64,000 nucleotides of DNA, from contig JARWKL010000005.1 of the NCBI GenBank assembly GCA_029961685.1, positions 14,660,164-14,724,163 on the forward strand, given 5' to 3'. This DNA is from Aristolochia californica (taxonomy: Eukaryota > Streptophyta > Magnoliopsida > Piperales > Aristolochiaceae). The position numbers and the translations under genes were made by a program. Below are positions 1-11,983 of this stretch, in pieces; the first letter of the stretch is position 1, and each line of letters begins with the position of its first letter. Under the pieces are notes generated by a model. That model was not told the DNA's origin. It was given only the letters and a program-made list of their open reading frames with translations, and made no database searches.

Positions 1-676
1 TGTTGACTTCAAATCCATAAGTCATTTCTTACAAAAATATAGCCCGTTACGCATGAGAAAATCACTTTACAATCATCTATGATTGTTAGCTCAACTTTTC
101 GAATATGGGCAAAATAATGGCTTGTTTGACTCGGGCAAATATCCCACCGCACGTTCACTTGAGAATTTAATGAGCGTTTGTTATTCTCTTTAAAATATTT
201 GGATCCATAGGTCATTTGAATATTTAACATGTTTCTGTCATGCATAGGTCATTTTTAAAACATGTGTAGAAAAATTCCCCTTCATGTAAAATTCCAAGAT
301 ATTAGTTTTGGACTAGTGGAATTTCCAAAACTTGGATAACATAACTTTTGTGTTCATTTGTGGTGTGTGAATAAATTTTCTTCATTTAATTTTGTTATTG
401 TTTTAAACTTTTTCCGTACACCAACTATGAAATTTTCATTTTGCTGTGATCTATTTCCCTTTTGTTTTTACGGGATGAAGGGAGAGTGAAAAACTCGATG
501 TTTTGATTTAAGAGAAATGTGTACATCTATAACGGAATTGCACAATGCACATATGTAGAGAGTGATAATTCCAAAGAGTGTCTGTAATTTTTAGGGATTG
601 TAAGCACCTTTTCGTTTTTATATCTCAGGTTTTTCAATCGTCGGGAAAAATGGGTTGCGGAGGATTTTTAACTGAG
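1..676 (+). repeat. C monomer completing an HOR cut by the window edge
   Basis: Begins exactly at TGTTGACTTC and carries all type-C marks through TGGGTTGCGGAGG. The A and B partners lie upstream of the window. A deviation around 233-246 (CTGTCATGCATAGGTCATTT) replaces the usual CATGCATATCCATTT, apparently by partial repetition of the nearby CATAGGTCATTT. Confidence 0.85.
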
Positions 677-903
677 TGATGAATTGCAATCCATAAGTCA
701 TTTCATACAAAAATATAGCCCGTTACGCATGATATATCACATTACAATCACCTATGATTAATCATGTCAGCTTTTTGCAAATGGGCAAAATAATGGCATG
801 TTTGACTCGGGTAAATATGCCACCGCAAGTTCACTTGAGAATTTAATGAGCGTTTGTTATTCTCTTTAAAAGCTTTGCATCCATAGCTCATTTGCATCTT
901 TAA

Positions 904-918
904 CATGTTTCAAACATG
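904..918. repeat. 15-bp perfect inverted repeat in type-A monomers
   Basis: CATGTTT-C-AAACATG has 7-bp arms and a 1-bp centre. It occurs at the same offset (about 228-242) in most A monomers, for example also 2251-2265. In B (CATGTTTCAAGCATG) and C (CATGTTTCTGGCATG) the arms are reduced to CATG. A function as a protein-binding site is possible but unsupported. Confidence 0.8.
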
Positions 919-1349
919 CATATCCATTTTTAAAACATGTGTGGATCAAATCTCTTTCTTGCAAAATTCCAAGCTATTAGGGTTAAACTAGTGGAATTTC
1001 CCAAAATTGGATAACAAAACGTTTGTGTTCATTTGTGTTGGGTGAATAAATTTTTTTATTTATATTTGTTATTGTTTTAAATTTTTTCCATACATCAACT
1101 ATAAAATTTTTATTTTGTTGTAAGCTTTTTGCCTTGTTTGTTTTCGGGATGAAGGGAGAGCGAAAAGTCAAAGTTTTCATTTAAGAAAAAAGAGTACATC
1201 TAAAATGGAAAATCACAATGCACAATTGCAGGGAGAGATAATTCCAAAGAGTGTCTGTAATTTTCAGGGATTGTAAGCTCTTTTTAGTTTTTATATCTCA
1301 GGTTTTGCAATTGTCGGGAAAAATTGGTGGCAGAGGATTTTTAACTGAG

Positions 1350-2023
1350 TGTTGAATAGAAATCCATATGTCATTTCATACAAAAATATAGCCCGTTACG
1401 CATGATAAATCACTTTACAATCATCTATGATTGTTAGATCAAATATTTGAAAATGGGCAAAATAATGACTTGCTAGACTCGGGTAAATATCCCACTGCAC
1501 GTTCACTTGAGAATTTAATGTGCGTTTGTTATTCTCTTTAAAAGCTTTGGATCCATAGGTCATTTGAATATTTAACATGTTTTTGGCATGCATATCCATT
1601 TTTAAAACATATGTAAAAAAAATCACCTTCATGTAAAATTCGAAGATATTAGTTTTGGACTAGTGGAATTTCCCAAAAATGGATAACAAAACTTTTAAGT
1701 TCATTTGTGGTGTGTGAATAAATTTTCTTCATGTACTTTTTTTATTGTTTTAAACTTTTTCCGTACATCAACTATGAAATTTTCATTTTGCTGTGATCTA
1801 TTTGCCTTTTTTATTTACGGGATGAAGGGAGAGTGAAAAACTCGAAGTTTCGATTTAAGAAAAATATGTACATCTAAAACGGAAATGCACAATGCACATA
1901 TGTAGAGAGAGATAATTCCAAAGAGTGTCTGTAATTTTTAGGGATTGCAAGCACCTTTTCGTTTTTATATCTTAGGTTTTGCATTCGACGGGAAAAAAGG
2001 GTTGCGGAGGATTTTTAACTGAG
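1350..2023 (+). repeat. Hybrid monomer B/C
   Basis: The 5' part is type B (GTTAGATCAAAT, AATGACTTGCTAGAC, GGGTAAAT). From TTGGCATGC at about 1583 it is type C (GAAGATATTAGTTTTGG, AATAAATTTTCTTC, TGTAAGCACC). The switch lies between about 1482 and 1584, in sequence shared by B and C. Length is normal, so the exchange was homologous and in register. Confidence 0.85.
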
Positions 2024-4038
2024 TGTTGAATTGCAATCCATAAGTCATTTCATACAAAAAAATAGCCCGTTACGCATGATAAATCACATTACAATCACCT
2101 ATGATTAATTATGTCAGCTTTTTGAAAATGGGCAAAATAATGGCATGTTTGACTCCGGTAAATATCCCACCGCAAGTTCACTTGTGAATTTAATGAGCGT
2201 TTGTTATTCTCTTTAAAAGCTTTGCATTCATAGCTCATTTGCATCTTTAACATGTTTCAAACATGTATATCCATTTTTAAAACATGTGTGGATGAAATCT
2301 CTTTCTTGCAAAATTCCAAGCTATTAGGGTTAAACTAGTGGAATTTCCCAAAATTGGATAACAAAACGTTTGTGTTCATTTGTGTTGGGCGAATAAATTT
2401 TGTTTATTTGTATTTCTTAATGTTTTTAATGTTTTCCATTCATCAACTATAAAATTTTCATTTTGTTGTAAGCTTTTTGCCTTGTTTGTTTTCGGGATGA
2501 AGGGAGAGCGAAAAGACAAAGTTTTGATTTAAGAAAAAAGTGTACATCTGAACTGGAAAAGCACAATGCACAATTGTAGGGAGAGATAATTCCTAAGAGT
2601 GTCTATGATTTTTTGGGATTCTATGCTCTTTTTAGTTTTTATGTCTCAGGTTTTACAATCGTCGGGAAAAATTGGTGGCAGAGGATTTTTAACTGAGTGT
2701 TGAATTGCAATCCATAAGTCATTTCAAACAAAAATATAGCCCGTTACGCATGATAAATCACTTTACAATCATCTATGATTGTTAGATCAAATTTTTGAAA
2801 ATGGGCAAAATTTGTTAGACTCGGGTAAGTATCCCACCGTGCGTTCACTTGTGAATTTAATGAGCGTTTGTTATTCTCTTTAAAAGCTTTGGATCCAAAG
2901 GTCATTTGAATCTTTAACATGTTTCGAGCATGCATATCCATTTTTAAAACATGTGTAGAAAAAATCTCCTTCATGTAAAATTCCAAGCTTAATAGGGTTG
3001 GACTAATGGAATTTCCCAAACTTGGATAATAAAACTTTTGTGTTCATTTATGGTTTGTGAATAGATATTTTTTATTTACATTATTTATTATTTTAAATAT
3101 TTTCCACACATCAACTATAAAATTTTTATTTTGTTTTTATCTTTTTTGCCTTTTTTGTTTACGGGATGTAGGGGGAGCGAAAACTCAAAGTTCTGATTTA
3201 AGAAAAAAGTGTACATCTAAAATGGAAATGCACAATGCACAAATGTAGAGAGAGATATTTCCAAAGAGTGTCTGTATGTTTTAGGGATCGTATGCACTCT
3301 TTCGTTTTTAAATCTAAGGTTTTGAAATCGTCAGGAAATGGGGGAGGCAGGCGATTTTTAACTGAGTGTTGACTTCAAATCCATAAGTCATTTCTTACAA
3401 AAATATAGCCCATTACGCATGACAAATCAATTTACAACTACCTATGATTGTTAGCTCAACTTTTTGAATATGGGCAAAATAATGGCTTGTTTGACTCGGG
3501 CAAATATCCCACTGCACGTTCACTTCAGAATTTAATGAGCGTTTGTATTCTCTTTAAAAGCTTTGGATCCATAGGTCATTTCAATCTTTAACATGTTTCT
3601 GGCATGCATATCCATTTTTAGAACATGTGTAGAAAAAATCTCCTTCATGTAAAATTCCAAGATATTAGTTTTGGACTAGTGGAATTTCCCAAACTTGGAT
3701 AACAAAACCTTTGTGTTCATTTGTGGTTTGCGAATAAATTTTCTTCATTTACTTTTTTTATTGTTTTAAACTTTTTCCGTACATCAACTATGAAAATTTC
3801 ATTTCGCTGTGATCTATTTGCCTTTTTTGTTTACGAGATGAAGGGAGAGCGAAAAACTCGAAGTTTTGATTTAAGAAAAGTGTGTACATCCAAAACGGAA
3901 ATGCACAATGCACATATGTAGAGAGAGATAATGCCAAAGAGTGTCTGTAAGTTTTAGGGATTGTAAGCACCTTTCGTTTTTATATCTCAGGTTTTGCAAT
4001 CGTTGGGAAAAATGGGTTGCGAAGGATTTTTAACTGAG
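2024..4038 (+). repeat. HOR unit A-B-C
   Basis: A 2024-2697, B 2698-3366, C 3367-4038. The B copy has lost a few bases near 2810 (GGGCAAAATTTGTTAG instead of GGGCAAAATAATGACTTGTTAG). The A copy has an altered 3' end (GATTTTTTGGGATTCTATGC). Confidence 0.88.
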
Positions 4039-4712
4039 TGTTGAATTGCAATCCATAACTCATTTCATACAAAAATATAGCCCGTTACGCATGATAAATC
4101 ACATTACAATCACCTATGATTAATTATGTCAGCTTTTTGCAAATGGGCAAAATAATGGCATGTTTGACTCCGGTAAATATCCCACCGCAAGTTCACTTGA
4201 GAATTTAATGAGCGTTTGTTATTCTCTTTAAAAGCTTTGCATCCATAGCTCATTTGCATCTTTAACTTTTTTCAAACATGCATATCCATTTTTGAAACAT
4301 GTGTGGATGAAATCTCTTTCTTGCAAAATTCCAAGCTATTAGGGTTAAACTAGTGAAATTTCCCAATATTGAATAACAAAACGTTTGTGTTCATTTGTGT
4401 TGGGTGAATAAATTTTCTTGATTTATATTTTTTATTGTTTTAAACTTTTTCCATACATCAACTATAAAATTTTCATTTTGTTGTAAGTTTTTTGCCTTGT
4501 TTGTTTTCGGGATGAAGGGAGAGGGAAAAGTCAAAGTTTTGATTTAAGAAAAAAGTGTACATCTAAAATGGAAAAGCACAATGCAGAATTGTAGGTAGAG
4601 ATAATTCCAAATAGTGTCTGTAATTTTTAGGGATTGTAAGCTCTTTTTAGTTTTTATATCTCAGGTTTTGTAATCGTCGGGAAAAATTGGTGGCAGAGGA
4701 TTTTTAATTGTG

Positions 4713-5144
4713 TGTTGAATTGCAATCCATAAGTCATTTCATACAAAAATATAGCCCATTACACATGATAAATCACTTTACAATCATCTATGATCGTTAG
4801 ATCAAATTTTTGAAAATGGGCAAAATAATGACTTGTTAGACTCGGGTAAATATCCCACCGCACGTTCACTTGAAAATTTAATGAGCGTTTGTTATTCTCT
4901 TTAAAAGCTTTGGATCCATAGGTCATTTGAATATTTAACATGTTTCAAGCATGCATATCCATTTTTAAAACATGTGTAGAAAAAATCTCGTCCATGTAAA
5001 ATTCCAAGCTTAATAGGGTTGGACTAATGGAATTTCCCAAACTTGGATAACAAAACTTTTGTGTTCATTTGTGGTGTGTGGAATTTCCCAAACTTGGATA
5101 ACAAAACTTTTGTGTTCATTTGTGGTGTGTTCATTTTAACTGAG
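4713..5144 (+). repeat. B monomer with 3' deletion and 51-bp tandem duplication
   Basis: Normal type B up to GTGGTGTGT near 5079. The segment 5029-5079 (from GGAATTTCCCAAACTTGG) is then repeated as 5080-5130, after which TCATTTTAACTGAG joins the monomer end directly. About 290 bp of the 3' half, including the purine-rich tract and GC-rich end, are missing. The total of 432 bp equals one monomer plus 51 minus the deletion. Confidence 0.9.
5029..5130 (+). repeat. 51-bp direct tandem duplication
   Basis: Two essentially identical 51-bp copies (5029-5079 and 5080-5130), both starting GGAATTTCCCAAACTTGGAT and ending GTGGTGTGT, lie directly before a large deletion. The duplication and the deletion probably arose in one template-switching event. 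Confidence 0.9.
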
Positions 5145-5817
5145 TGTTGACTTCAAATCCATAAGTCATTTCTTAAAAAAATATAGCCCGTTACGCATGA
5201 TAAATCACTTTACAATCACCTATGATTGTTTGCTCAACTTTTTGAATATGGGCAAGATAATGGCTTGTTTGACTTGGGAAAATATCCCACCGCACGTTTA
5301 CTTGAGAATTTAATGAGCGTTTGTTATTCTCTTTAAAAGCTTTCGACCCATCGGTCATTTGAATCTTTAACATGTTTCTAGCAAGCATATCCATTTTTAA
5401 AACATGTGTAGACAGAATCTCCTTCATGTAAAATTTCAAGATATTAGTTTTCGACTAGTGGAATTTCCAAAACTTGTATAACAAAACTTTTGTGTTGATT
5501 TGTGGTGTGTGAATAAATTTTCTTCATTTAGTTTTTTTATTTTTTTAAACTTTTTCCGTACATCAACTACGACATTTTCATTTTTTCGTGAACTATTTGC
5601 TTTTTTTTTTACGGGATGAAGGGAGAGCGATAAACTCGATGTTTTGATTTAAGAAAAATGTGTACATCTAAAATGGAAAAGCACAATGCACATATGTAGT
5701 GAGAGGTAATTCCAAAGATTGTCTGTAATTTTTAGGGATTGTAAGCACCTTTTCGTTTTTATATCTCAAGTTTTGCAATCGTCGGGAAAAATGGGTTGCG
5801 GAGGATATTTAACTGAC

Positions 5818-7840
5818 TGTTGAATTGCAATCCATAAGTCATTTCATACAGAAATATAGCCCGTTATGCATGATAAATCACATTACAATCATCTATGATT
5901 CATTATGTCAGCTTTTTGCAAATGGGCAAAATAATGGCATGTTTGACTCATTTAAATATCCCACCGCAAGCTCACTTGAGAATTTAATGAGCATTTGTTA
6001 TTCTCTTTAAAAGCTTTGCATCCATAGCTCATTTGTATCCTTCACATGTTTGAAACATGCATATCCATTTTTAAAACATGTGCAGATGAAATCTCTTTCT
6101 TGCAAAATTCCAAGCTATTAGGGTTAAACAAGTGAAATTTCCCAAAATTCGTTAACAAAATTTTTTTGTTAATTTTTGTTGGGTGGACAAATTTTATTTA
6201 TTTATATTTTTTATTGTTTAAAATTTTTTCCATACATCGACTTTAAAATTTTCATTTTGTTGTAAGTTTTTTGCCCTGTTTGTTTTCAGGATGAAGGAAG
6301 AGCAAAAACTCAAAGTTTTGATTTAAGAAAAAAGTGTACATCTAAAATGGAAAAGCACAATGTACAATTGTAGGGAGAGATAATTCCAAAGAGTGTCTAT
6401 AATTTTTAGGGATTGTAAGCTCTTTTTAGTATTTATATCTCAGGTTTTGCAATCGTTGGGAAAAATTGGTGGCAGAGGATTTTTAACTGAGTGTTGAATT
6501 GCAATCCATAAGTCATTTCATACAAAAATATAGCCCGTTACGCATGATAAATCACTTTACAATCATCTATGATTGTTAGATCAAATTTTTGAAAATGGGC
6601 AAAATAAAGACTTGTTAGACTCGGGTAAATATCCCACCGCACGTTCACTTGAGAATTTAATGAGCTTTTGTAATTCTCTTTAAAAGCTTTGGGTCCATAG
6701 GTCATTTGAATCTTTAACATGTTTCAAGCATGCATATCCATTTTTAAAACATGTGTAGAAAAAATCTCCTTCATGTAAAATTCCAAGCTTAATAGGGTTG
6801 GACTAATGGAATTTCCCAAACTTCGATAACAAAACTTTTGTGTTCATTTGTGGTGTCTGAATAGATATTTTTTATTTACATTAGTTATTATTTTAAATAT
6901 TTTCCACACATCAACTATAAAATTTTTATTTTGTTGTGATCTTTTTTGCCTTTTTACTTTACGGGTTGAAGGGGAAGCGAAAACTCAAAGTTCTGATTTA
7001 AGAAAAAAGTGTACATCTAAAATGGAAATGCACAATGCACAAATGTAGATAGAGATATTTCCAAAGAGTGTCTGTATGTTTTAGGGATCGTATGCACTCT
7101 TTCCTTTTTATATCTACGGTTTTGCAATCGTTGGGAAACGGGGGAGGCGGGCGATTTTTAACTGAGTGTTCACTTCAAATCCATAAGTCATTTCTTACAA
7201 AAATATAGCCCGTTACGCATGACAAATCACAATACAATCACCTATGATTGTTAGCTCAACTTTTAGAATGTGGGCAAAATAATGGCTTGTTTGACTCCGG
7301 GAAATATCCCACCGCACGTTCACTTGAGAATTCAATGAGCGTTTGCTATTCTCTTTAAAAGCTTTGGATCCGTAGGTCATTTGAATCTTCAACATCTTTC
7401 TGGCATGCATATCCATTTTTAAAACATGTGTAGAAAGAATCTCCTTCAAGTAAAATTCTAAGATATTAGTATTGGACTAGTGGAATTTTCACAAACTTGG
7501 ATAACAAAACTTTTGTGTTCATTTGTGGTGTGTGAATAAATTTTCTTCATTTACTTTTTTTATTGTTTAAACTTTTTCCGTACATCAACTATGAAATTTT
7601 CATTTTGCTGTGATCTATTTGCCTTTTTTGTTTACGGGATGAAGGGAGAGCGAAAAACTGGAAGCTTTGATTTAAGAAAAATGCGTACATCTAAAACGGA
7701 AATGCACAATGCACATATGTAGAGAGAGATAATTCCAAAGAGTGTCCGTAATTTTTAGGGATTGTACACACCTTTTCGTTTTTATATCTCAGGTTTTGCA
7801 ATCGTCGGGAAAAATGGGTTGCGTAGGATTTTTAACTGAC
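5818..7840 (+). repeat. HOR unit A-B-C
   Basis: A 5818-6491, B 6492-7166, C 7167-7840. The B and C copies carry private variants shared with the next unit: CTTTCCTTTTTATATCTACGG, TGTTCACTTC at the B-C junction, GAATGTGGG and GTAGAAAGAATCTCC. The C-A junction is ACTGAC. Confidence 0.9.
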
Positions 7841-9862
7841 TGTTGAATTGCAATCCAGAAGTCATTTCATACAAAAATATAGCCCGTTACGCATAATAAA
7901 TCACATTACAATCACCTATGATTAATTATGTCAAGTTTTTGCAAAAGGGCAAAATAATGGCATGTTTGACTCGGGTAAATATCCCACCGCAAGTTCACTT
8001 GAGAATTTAATGAGCGTTTGTTATTCTCTGTAAAAGCTTTGCATCCATAGCTCATTTGAATCTTTAACATGTTTCAAGAATGCATATCCATTTTTAAAAC
8101 ATGTGTGGATAAAATCTCTTTCTTTCAAAATTCCAAGCTATTAGGGTTAAACTAGTGGAATTTTCAAAAATTGGATAATAAAATGTTTGTGTTCATTTGT
8201 GTTGGGGGAATAAATTTTCTTTATTTATATTTTTTATTTTTTAAAATTTTTTCCATACATCAACTATAAAATTTTCATTTTGTTGGAAGCTTTTTGCCTT
8301 AATTGTTTTCGGGATGAAGGGAGAGCGAAAAGTCAAAGTTTTTATTTAAGAAAAAAGTGTACATCTAAAATGGAAAAACACAATTCAAAATTGTAGGGAG
8401 AGATAATTCCAAAGAGTGTCTGTAATTTGTAGGGATTGTAAGTCTTTTTAGCTTTTATATCTCAGGTTTTGCAATCGTTGGGAAAAATTGGTGGCAGAGG
8501 ATTTTTAACTGAGTGTTGAATTGCAATCCATAAGTCATTTCATACAAAAATATAGCCCGTTACGCATGATAAATCACTTTACAATCATCTATGATTGTGA
8601 GATTCAATTTTTGAAAATGGGCAAAATAATGACTTGTTAGACTCGGGTAAATATCCCACCGCACGTTCACTTGAGAATTTAATGAGCGTTTGTTATTCTC
8701 TTTAAAAACTTTGAATCCATAGGTCATTTGAATCTTTAACATGTTTCAAGTATGCATATCTATTTTTAAAACATGTGTACAAAAAATCTCCTTCACGTAA
8801 AATTCCAAGCTTAATAGGGTTGGACTAATGGAATTTCCCAAACTTGGATAACTAAACTTTTGTGTTCATTTGTGGTGTGTGAATGGATATTTTTTCTTTA
8901 CATTAGTTATTATTTTAAATATTTTCCACGCATCAACTATAAAAGTTTTATTTTGTTGTGATCTTTTTTGCCTTTTTGCTTTACGGGATGAAGGGGGAGC
9001 GAAAACTCAAAGTTCTGATTTAAGAAAAAAGTGTACATCTAAAATGGAAATGCACAATGCACAAATGTAGAGAGAGATATTTCCAAAGAGTGTATGTATG
9101 TTTTAGGGATCGTATGCACTCTTTCCTTTTTATATCTACGGTTTTGCAATCGTCGGGAAACGGGGGAGGCGGGCGACTTTTAACTGAGTGTTCATTTCAA
9201 ATCCATTAGTCATTTCTTACAAAAATATAGGCTGTTACGCATGACAAATCACTTTACAATCACCTATGATTGTTAGCTCAACTTTTTGAATGTGGGCAAA
9301 ATATTGGCTTGTTTGACTTGGGCAAATATCCCCCCGCACGTTCACTTGACAATTTAATGAGCGTTTGTTATTCTCTCTAAAAGCTTTGGATCCATAGGAA
9401 ATTTGAATCTTTAACATGTTTCTGGCATGCATATCCATTTTTAAAACCTGTGTAGAAAGAATCTCCTTCATGTAAAATTCCAAGATATTAGTTTTGGACT
9501 AGTGGAATTTCCCAAACTTAGATAACAAAACTTTTGTGTTCATTTGTGGTGTGTGAATAAATTTTCTTTATTTAGTTTTTTTATTGTTTTAAACATTTTC
9601 CGTACATCAACTATGAAATTATCATTTTGTTGTGATCTATTTGCCTTTTTTGTTTACGGGATGAAGGGAGAGCGAAAAACTCGAAGTTTTGATTTAAGAA
9701 AAATGTGTACATCTAAAACGGTATTGCACAATGCACATATGTAGAGAGAGATAATTCCAAAGAGTGTCTGTAATTTTTAGGGATTGTAAGCACCTTTTCG
9801 TTTTTATATCTCATGTTTTGCAATCATCGGGAAAAATGGGTTGCGGAGGATTTTTAACTGAC
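7841..9862 (+). repeat. HOR unit A-B-C, sister of the preceding unit
   Basis: A 7841-8513, B 8514-9188, C 9189-9862. It repeats the private marks of the preceding unit in B (TTTCCTTTTTATATCTACGG) and C (GAATGTGGG, GTAGAAAGAATCTCC, ACTGAC end), which points to a relatively recent duplication or conversion between the two. Confidence 0.9.
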
Positions 9863-10762
9863 TGTTGAATTGCAATCCATAAGTCAATTCATACAAAAAT
9901 ATAACCCATTAAGCATGATAAATCACATTACAATCACCTATGATTAATTATGTCAGCTTTTTGCAAATGGGCAATATAATGGCATGTTTGACTCCGGTAA
10001 ATATCCCACCGCAAGTTCACTTGAGAATTTATTGAGCGTTTGTTATTCTCTTTAAAAGCTTTGCATCCATAGCTCATTTGCATCTTTAACATGTTTCAAA
10101 CATGCATATCCATTTTTAAAACATGTGTGGATGAAATCTCTTTCTTGCAAAATTCCAAGCTATTAGGGTTAAACTAGTGGAATTTCCAAAAATTGGATAA
10201 AAAAACGTTTGTGTTCATTTGTGTTGGGTGAATAAATTTTCTTTATTTATATTTATTATTGTTTTAAATTTTTTCCATACATCAACTATAAAATTTTCAT
10301 TTTCTTGTAAGCTTTTTGCCTTGTTTGTTTTCGTGATGAAGGGAGAGCGAAAAGTCAAAGTTTTGATTTAAGAAAAAAGTGTACATCTAAAATGGAAAAG
10401 CACAATGCACAATTGTAGGGAGAGATAATTCCAAATAGTGTCTGTAATTTTTAGGGATTTTAAGCTCTTTTTAGTTTTTATATCTCAGGTTTTGCAATCG
10501 TCGGGAAAAATTGGTGGCAGAGGATTTTTAACTGAGTGTTGAATTGCAATTCATAAGTCATTTCATACAAAAATATAGCCCATTACGCATGATAAATCAC
10601 TTTACAATCATCTATGATTGTTAGATGAAATTTTTGAAAATGGGCAAAATAATGACTTGTCAGACTCGGGTAAATATCCCACCGCACGTTCACTTGAGAA
10701 TTTAATGAGCGTTTGTTATTGTCTTTAAAAGCTTTGGATCCATAGGTCATATGAATCTTTAA

Positions 10763-10958
10763 CATGTTTCAAGCATGCATATCCATTTTTAAAACATGTG
10801 TAAAAAAATCTCCTTCATGTAAAATTCCAAGCTTAATTGGGTTGGGCTTATGGAATTTCCCATGTTTCAAGCATGCATATCCATTTTTAAAACATGTGTA
10901 GAAAAAATCTTCTTCATGTAATATTCCAAGATTAATAGGGTTGGACTAATGGAATTTC
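10763..10958 (+). repeat. 98-bp tandem duplication inside a B monomer
   Basis: CATGTTTCAAGCATGCATAT begins at 10763 and again at 10861, and the text then runs through AAGCTTAATTGGG in the first copy and AAGATTAATAGGG in the second. The copies differ at several bases, so the duplication is not brand new or joined two diverged B monomers. It explains the 772-bp length of the host monomer (10537-11308). Confidence 0.9.
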
Positions 10959-11308
10959 CCAAACTTGGATAACAAAACTTTTGTGTTCATTTGTGGTGTG
11001 TGAATAGATATTTTTTATTTATATTAGTTATTATTTTAAATATTTTCCACACATCAACTATAAAATTTTTATTTTGTTGTGATCTTTTTTGCCTTTTTTG
11101 TTTACGGGATGAAGGGGGAGCAAAAACTCAAAGTTCTGATTAAAGAAAAAAGTGTAAATCTAAAATGGAATGCACAATGCACAAATGTAGAGAGAGATAT
11201 TTCCAAAAAGTTTCTGTATGTTTTACGGATAGTATGCACTTTTACGTTTTTCTATCTAAGGTTTTGCAATCGTCGGCAAACGTGGTATGCGGGCGATATT
11301 TAACTGAG

Positions 11309-11983
11309 TGTTAACTTCAAATCCATAAGTCATTTCTTACAAAAATATAGCCCGCTACGTATGACAAGTCACTATACAATCATCTATGATTGTTAGCTCA
11401 ACTTTTTGAATATGGGCAAAATAATGGCTTGTTTGACTCGGGCAAATATCCCACCGCACGATCACTTGAGAATTTAATGAGCGTTTGTAATTCTCTTTAA
11501 ATGCTTTGGATCCACAGGTCATTTGAATCTTTAACATGTTTCAAGCATGCATATCCATTTTTAAAACATGTGTAGAAAAAATCTCCTTCATGTAAAATTC
11601 CAAGCTTAATAGGGTTGGACTAATGGAATTTCCCAAACTTGAATAACAAAACTTTTGTGTTCATTTGTGGTGTGTGAATAGATATTTTCTATTTACATTA
11701 GTTATTATTTTAAATATTTTCCACACATCAACTATAAAATTTTCATTTTGCTGTGATCTATGTGTCTTTTTTGTTTACGGGATGAAGGGAGAGCGAAAAA
11801 CTCGAAGTTTTGATTGAAGAAAAATGTGTACATCTAAAACGGAAATGCACAATGCACATATGTAGAGAGAGATAATTCCAAAGACTGTCTGTAATTTTTA
11901 AGGATTGTAAGCACCTTTTCGTTTTTATATCTCAGGTTTGGCAATTGTCGGGAAAAATGGGTTGCGGAGGATTTTTAACTGAG
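11309..11983 (+). repeat. Mosaic monomer C/B/C (gene-conversion-like tract)
   Basis: The 5' part is C (TTAACTTCAAATCC, GTTAGCTCAACTT, GGGCAAAT). From CAAGCATGC (11533-11543) to ACTATAAAAT (about 11735) it is B (AAGCTTAATAGGG, GAATAGATATTTTC, CCACACATC). From TTTCATTTTGCTGTG it is C again. A B tract of about 200 bp inside a C monomer, with no length change, is best explained by gene conversion or a double crossover. Confidence 0.85.

Larger units (their letters stand above)
677..2023 (+). repeat. HOR reduced to a dimer: A + B/C fusion
   Basis: A at 677-1349 and a B/C fusion at 1350-2023. The unit is 1,347 bp, one monomer shorter than the normal trimer, yet the array phase continues unbroken. 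This is what unequal crossing-over between a B and a C monomer would leave. Confidence 0.85.
4039..5817 (+). repeat. HOR unit A-B-C with a deleted B
   Basis: A 4039-4712, B with internal deletion 4713-5144, C 5145-5817. The unit is 1,779 bp. The C copy ends in ACTGAC instead of ACTGAG, a junction variant that recurs further right. Confidence 0.88.
9863..11983 (+). repeat. HOR unit A-B-C with enlarged B and converted C
   Basis: A 9863-10536, B with a 98-bp duplication 10537-11308, C/B/C mosaic 11309-11983. The unit is 2,121 bp. Confidence 0.88.

Noticed and set aside
420..535. T-rich then purine-rich tract as a retroelement polypurine tract or LTR edge
   Set aside because: It occurs in every monomer at the same offset, with no flanking direct duplications, primer-binding site or coding remnant.
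1..674. Internal sub-repeat of about 168 or 337 bp within the monomer
   Set aside because: Reading the monomer halves and quarters against each other by eye showed no consistent similarity. A self dot-plot would be needed to exclude an ancient one.
904..918. Inverted repeat as an operator or replication origin element
   Set aside because: The arms are only 7 bp and the perfect form is limited to type A. No associated motif supports a function.
2324..2340. Telomere-like TTAGGGTTA in type-A monomers and TTTAGGG in all types
   Set aside because: Single motifs at fixed offsets, never in tandem, so they are not an interstitial telomere.
3721..3921. 66-codon forward frame as a small membrane protein (Phe- and Cys-rich start)
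   Set aside because: The hydrophobic look follows from the T-rich DNA. Type A breaks the frame and the deleted C at 51812 lacks its start. Kept only as a testable finding, not annotated as CDS.
9235..9483. 82-codon reverse-strand frame, with about thirty similar frames elsewhere, as a gene family
   Set aside because: Each is simply the same part of the repeat read again. Length changes with monomer type (TGA at the CAAGCATGC or CAAACATGC site), indels occur freely, and there is no recognisable domain or gene structure.
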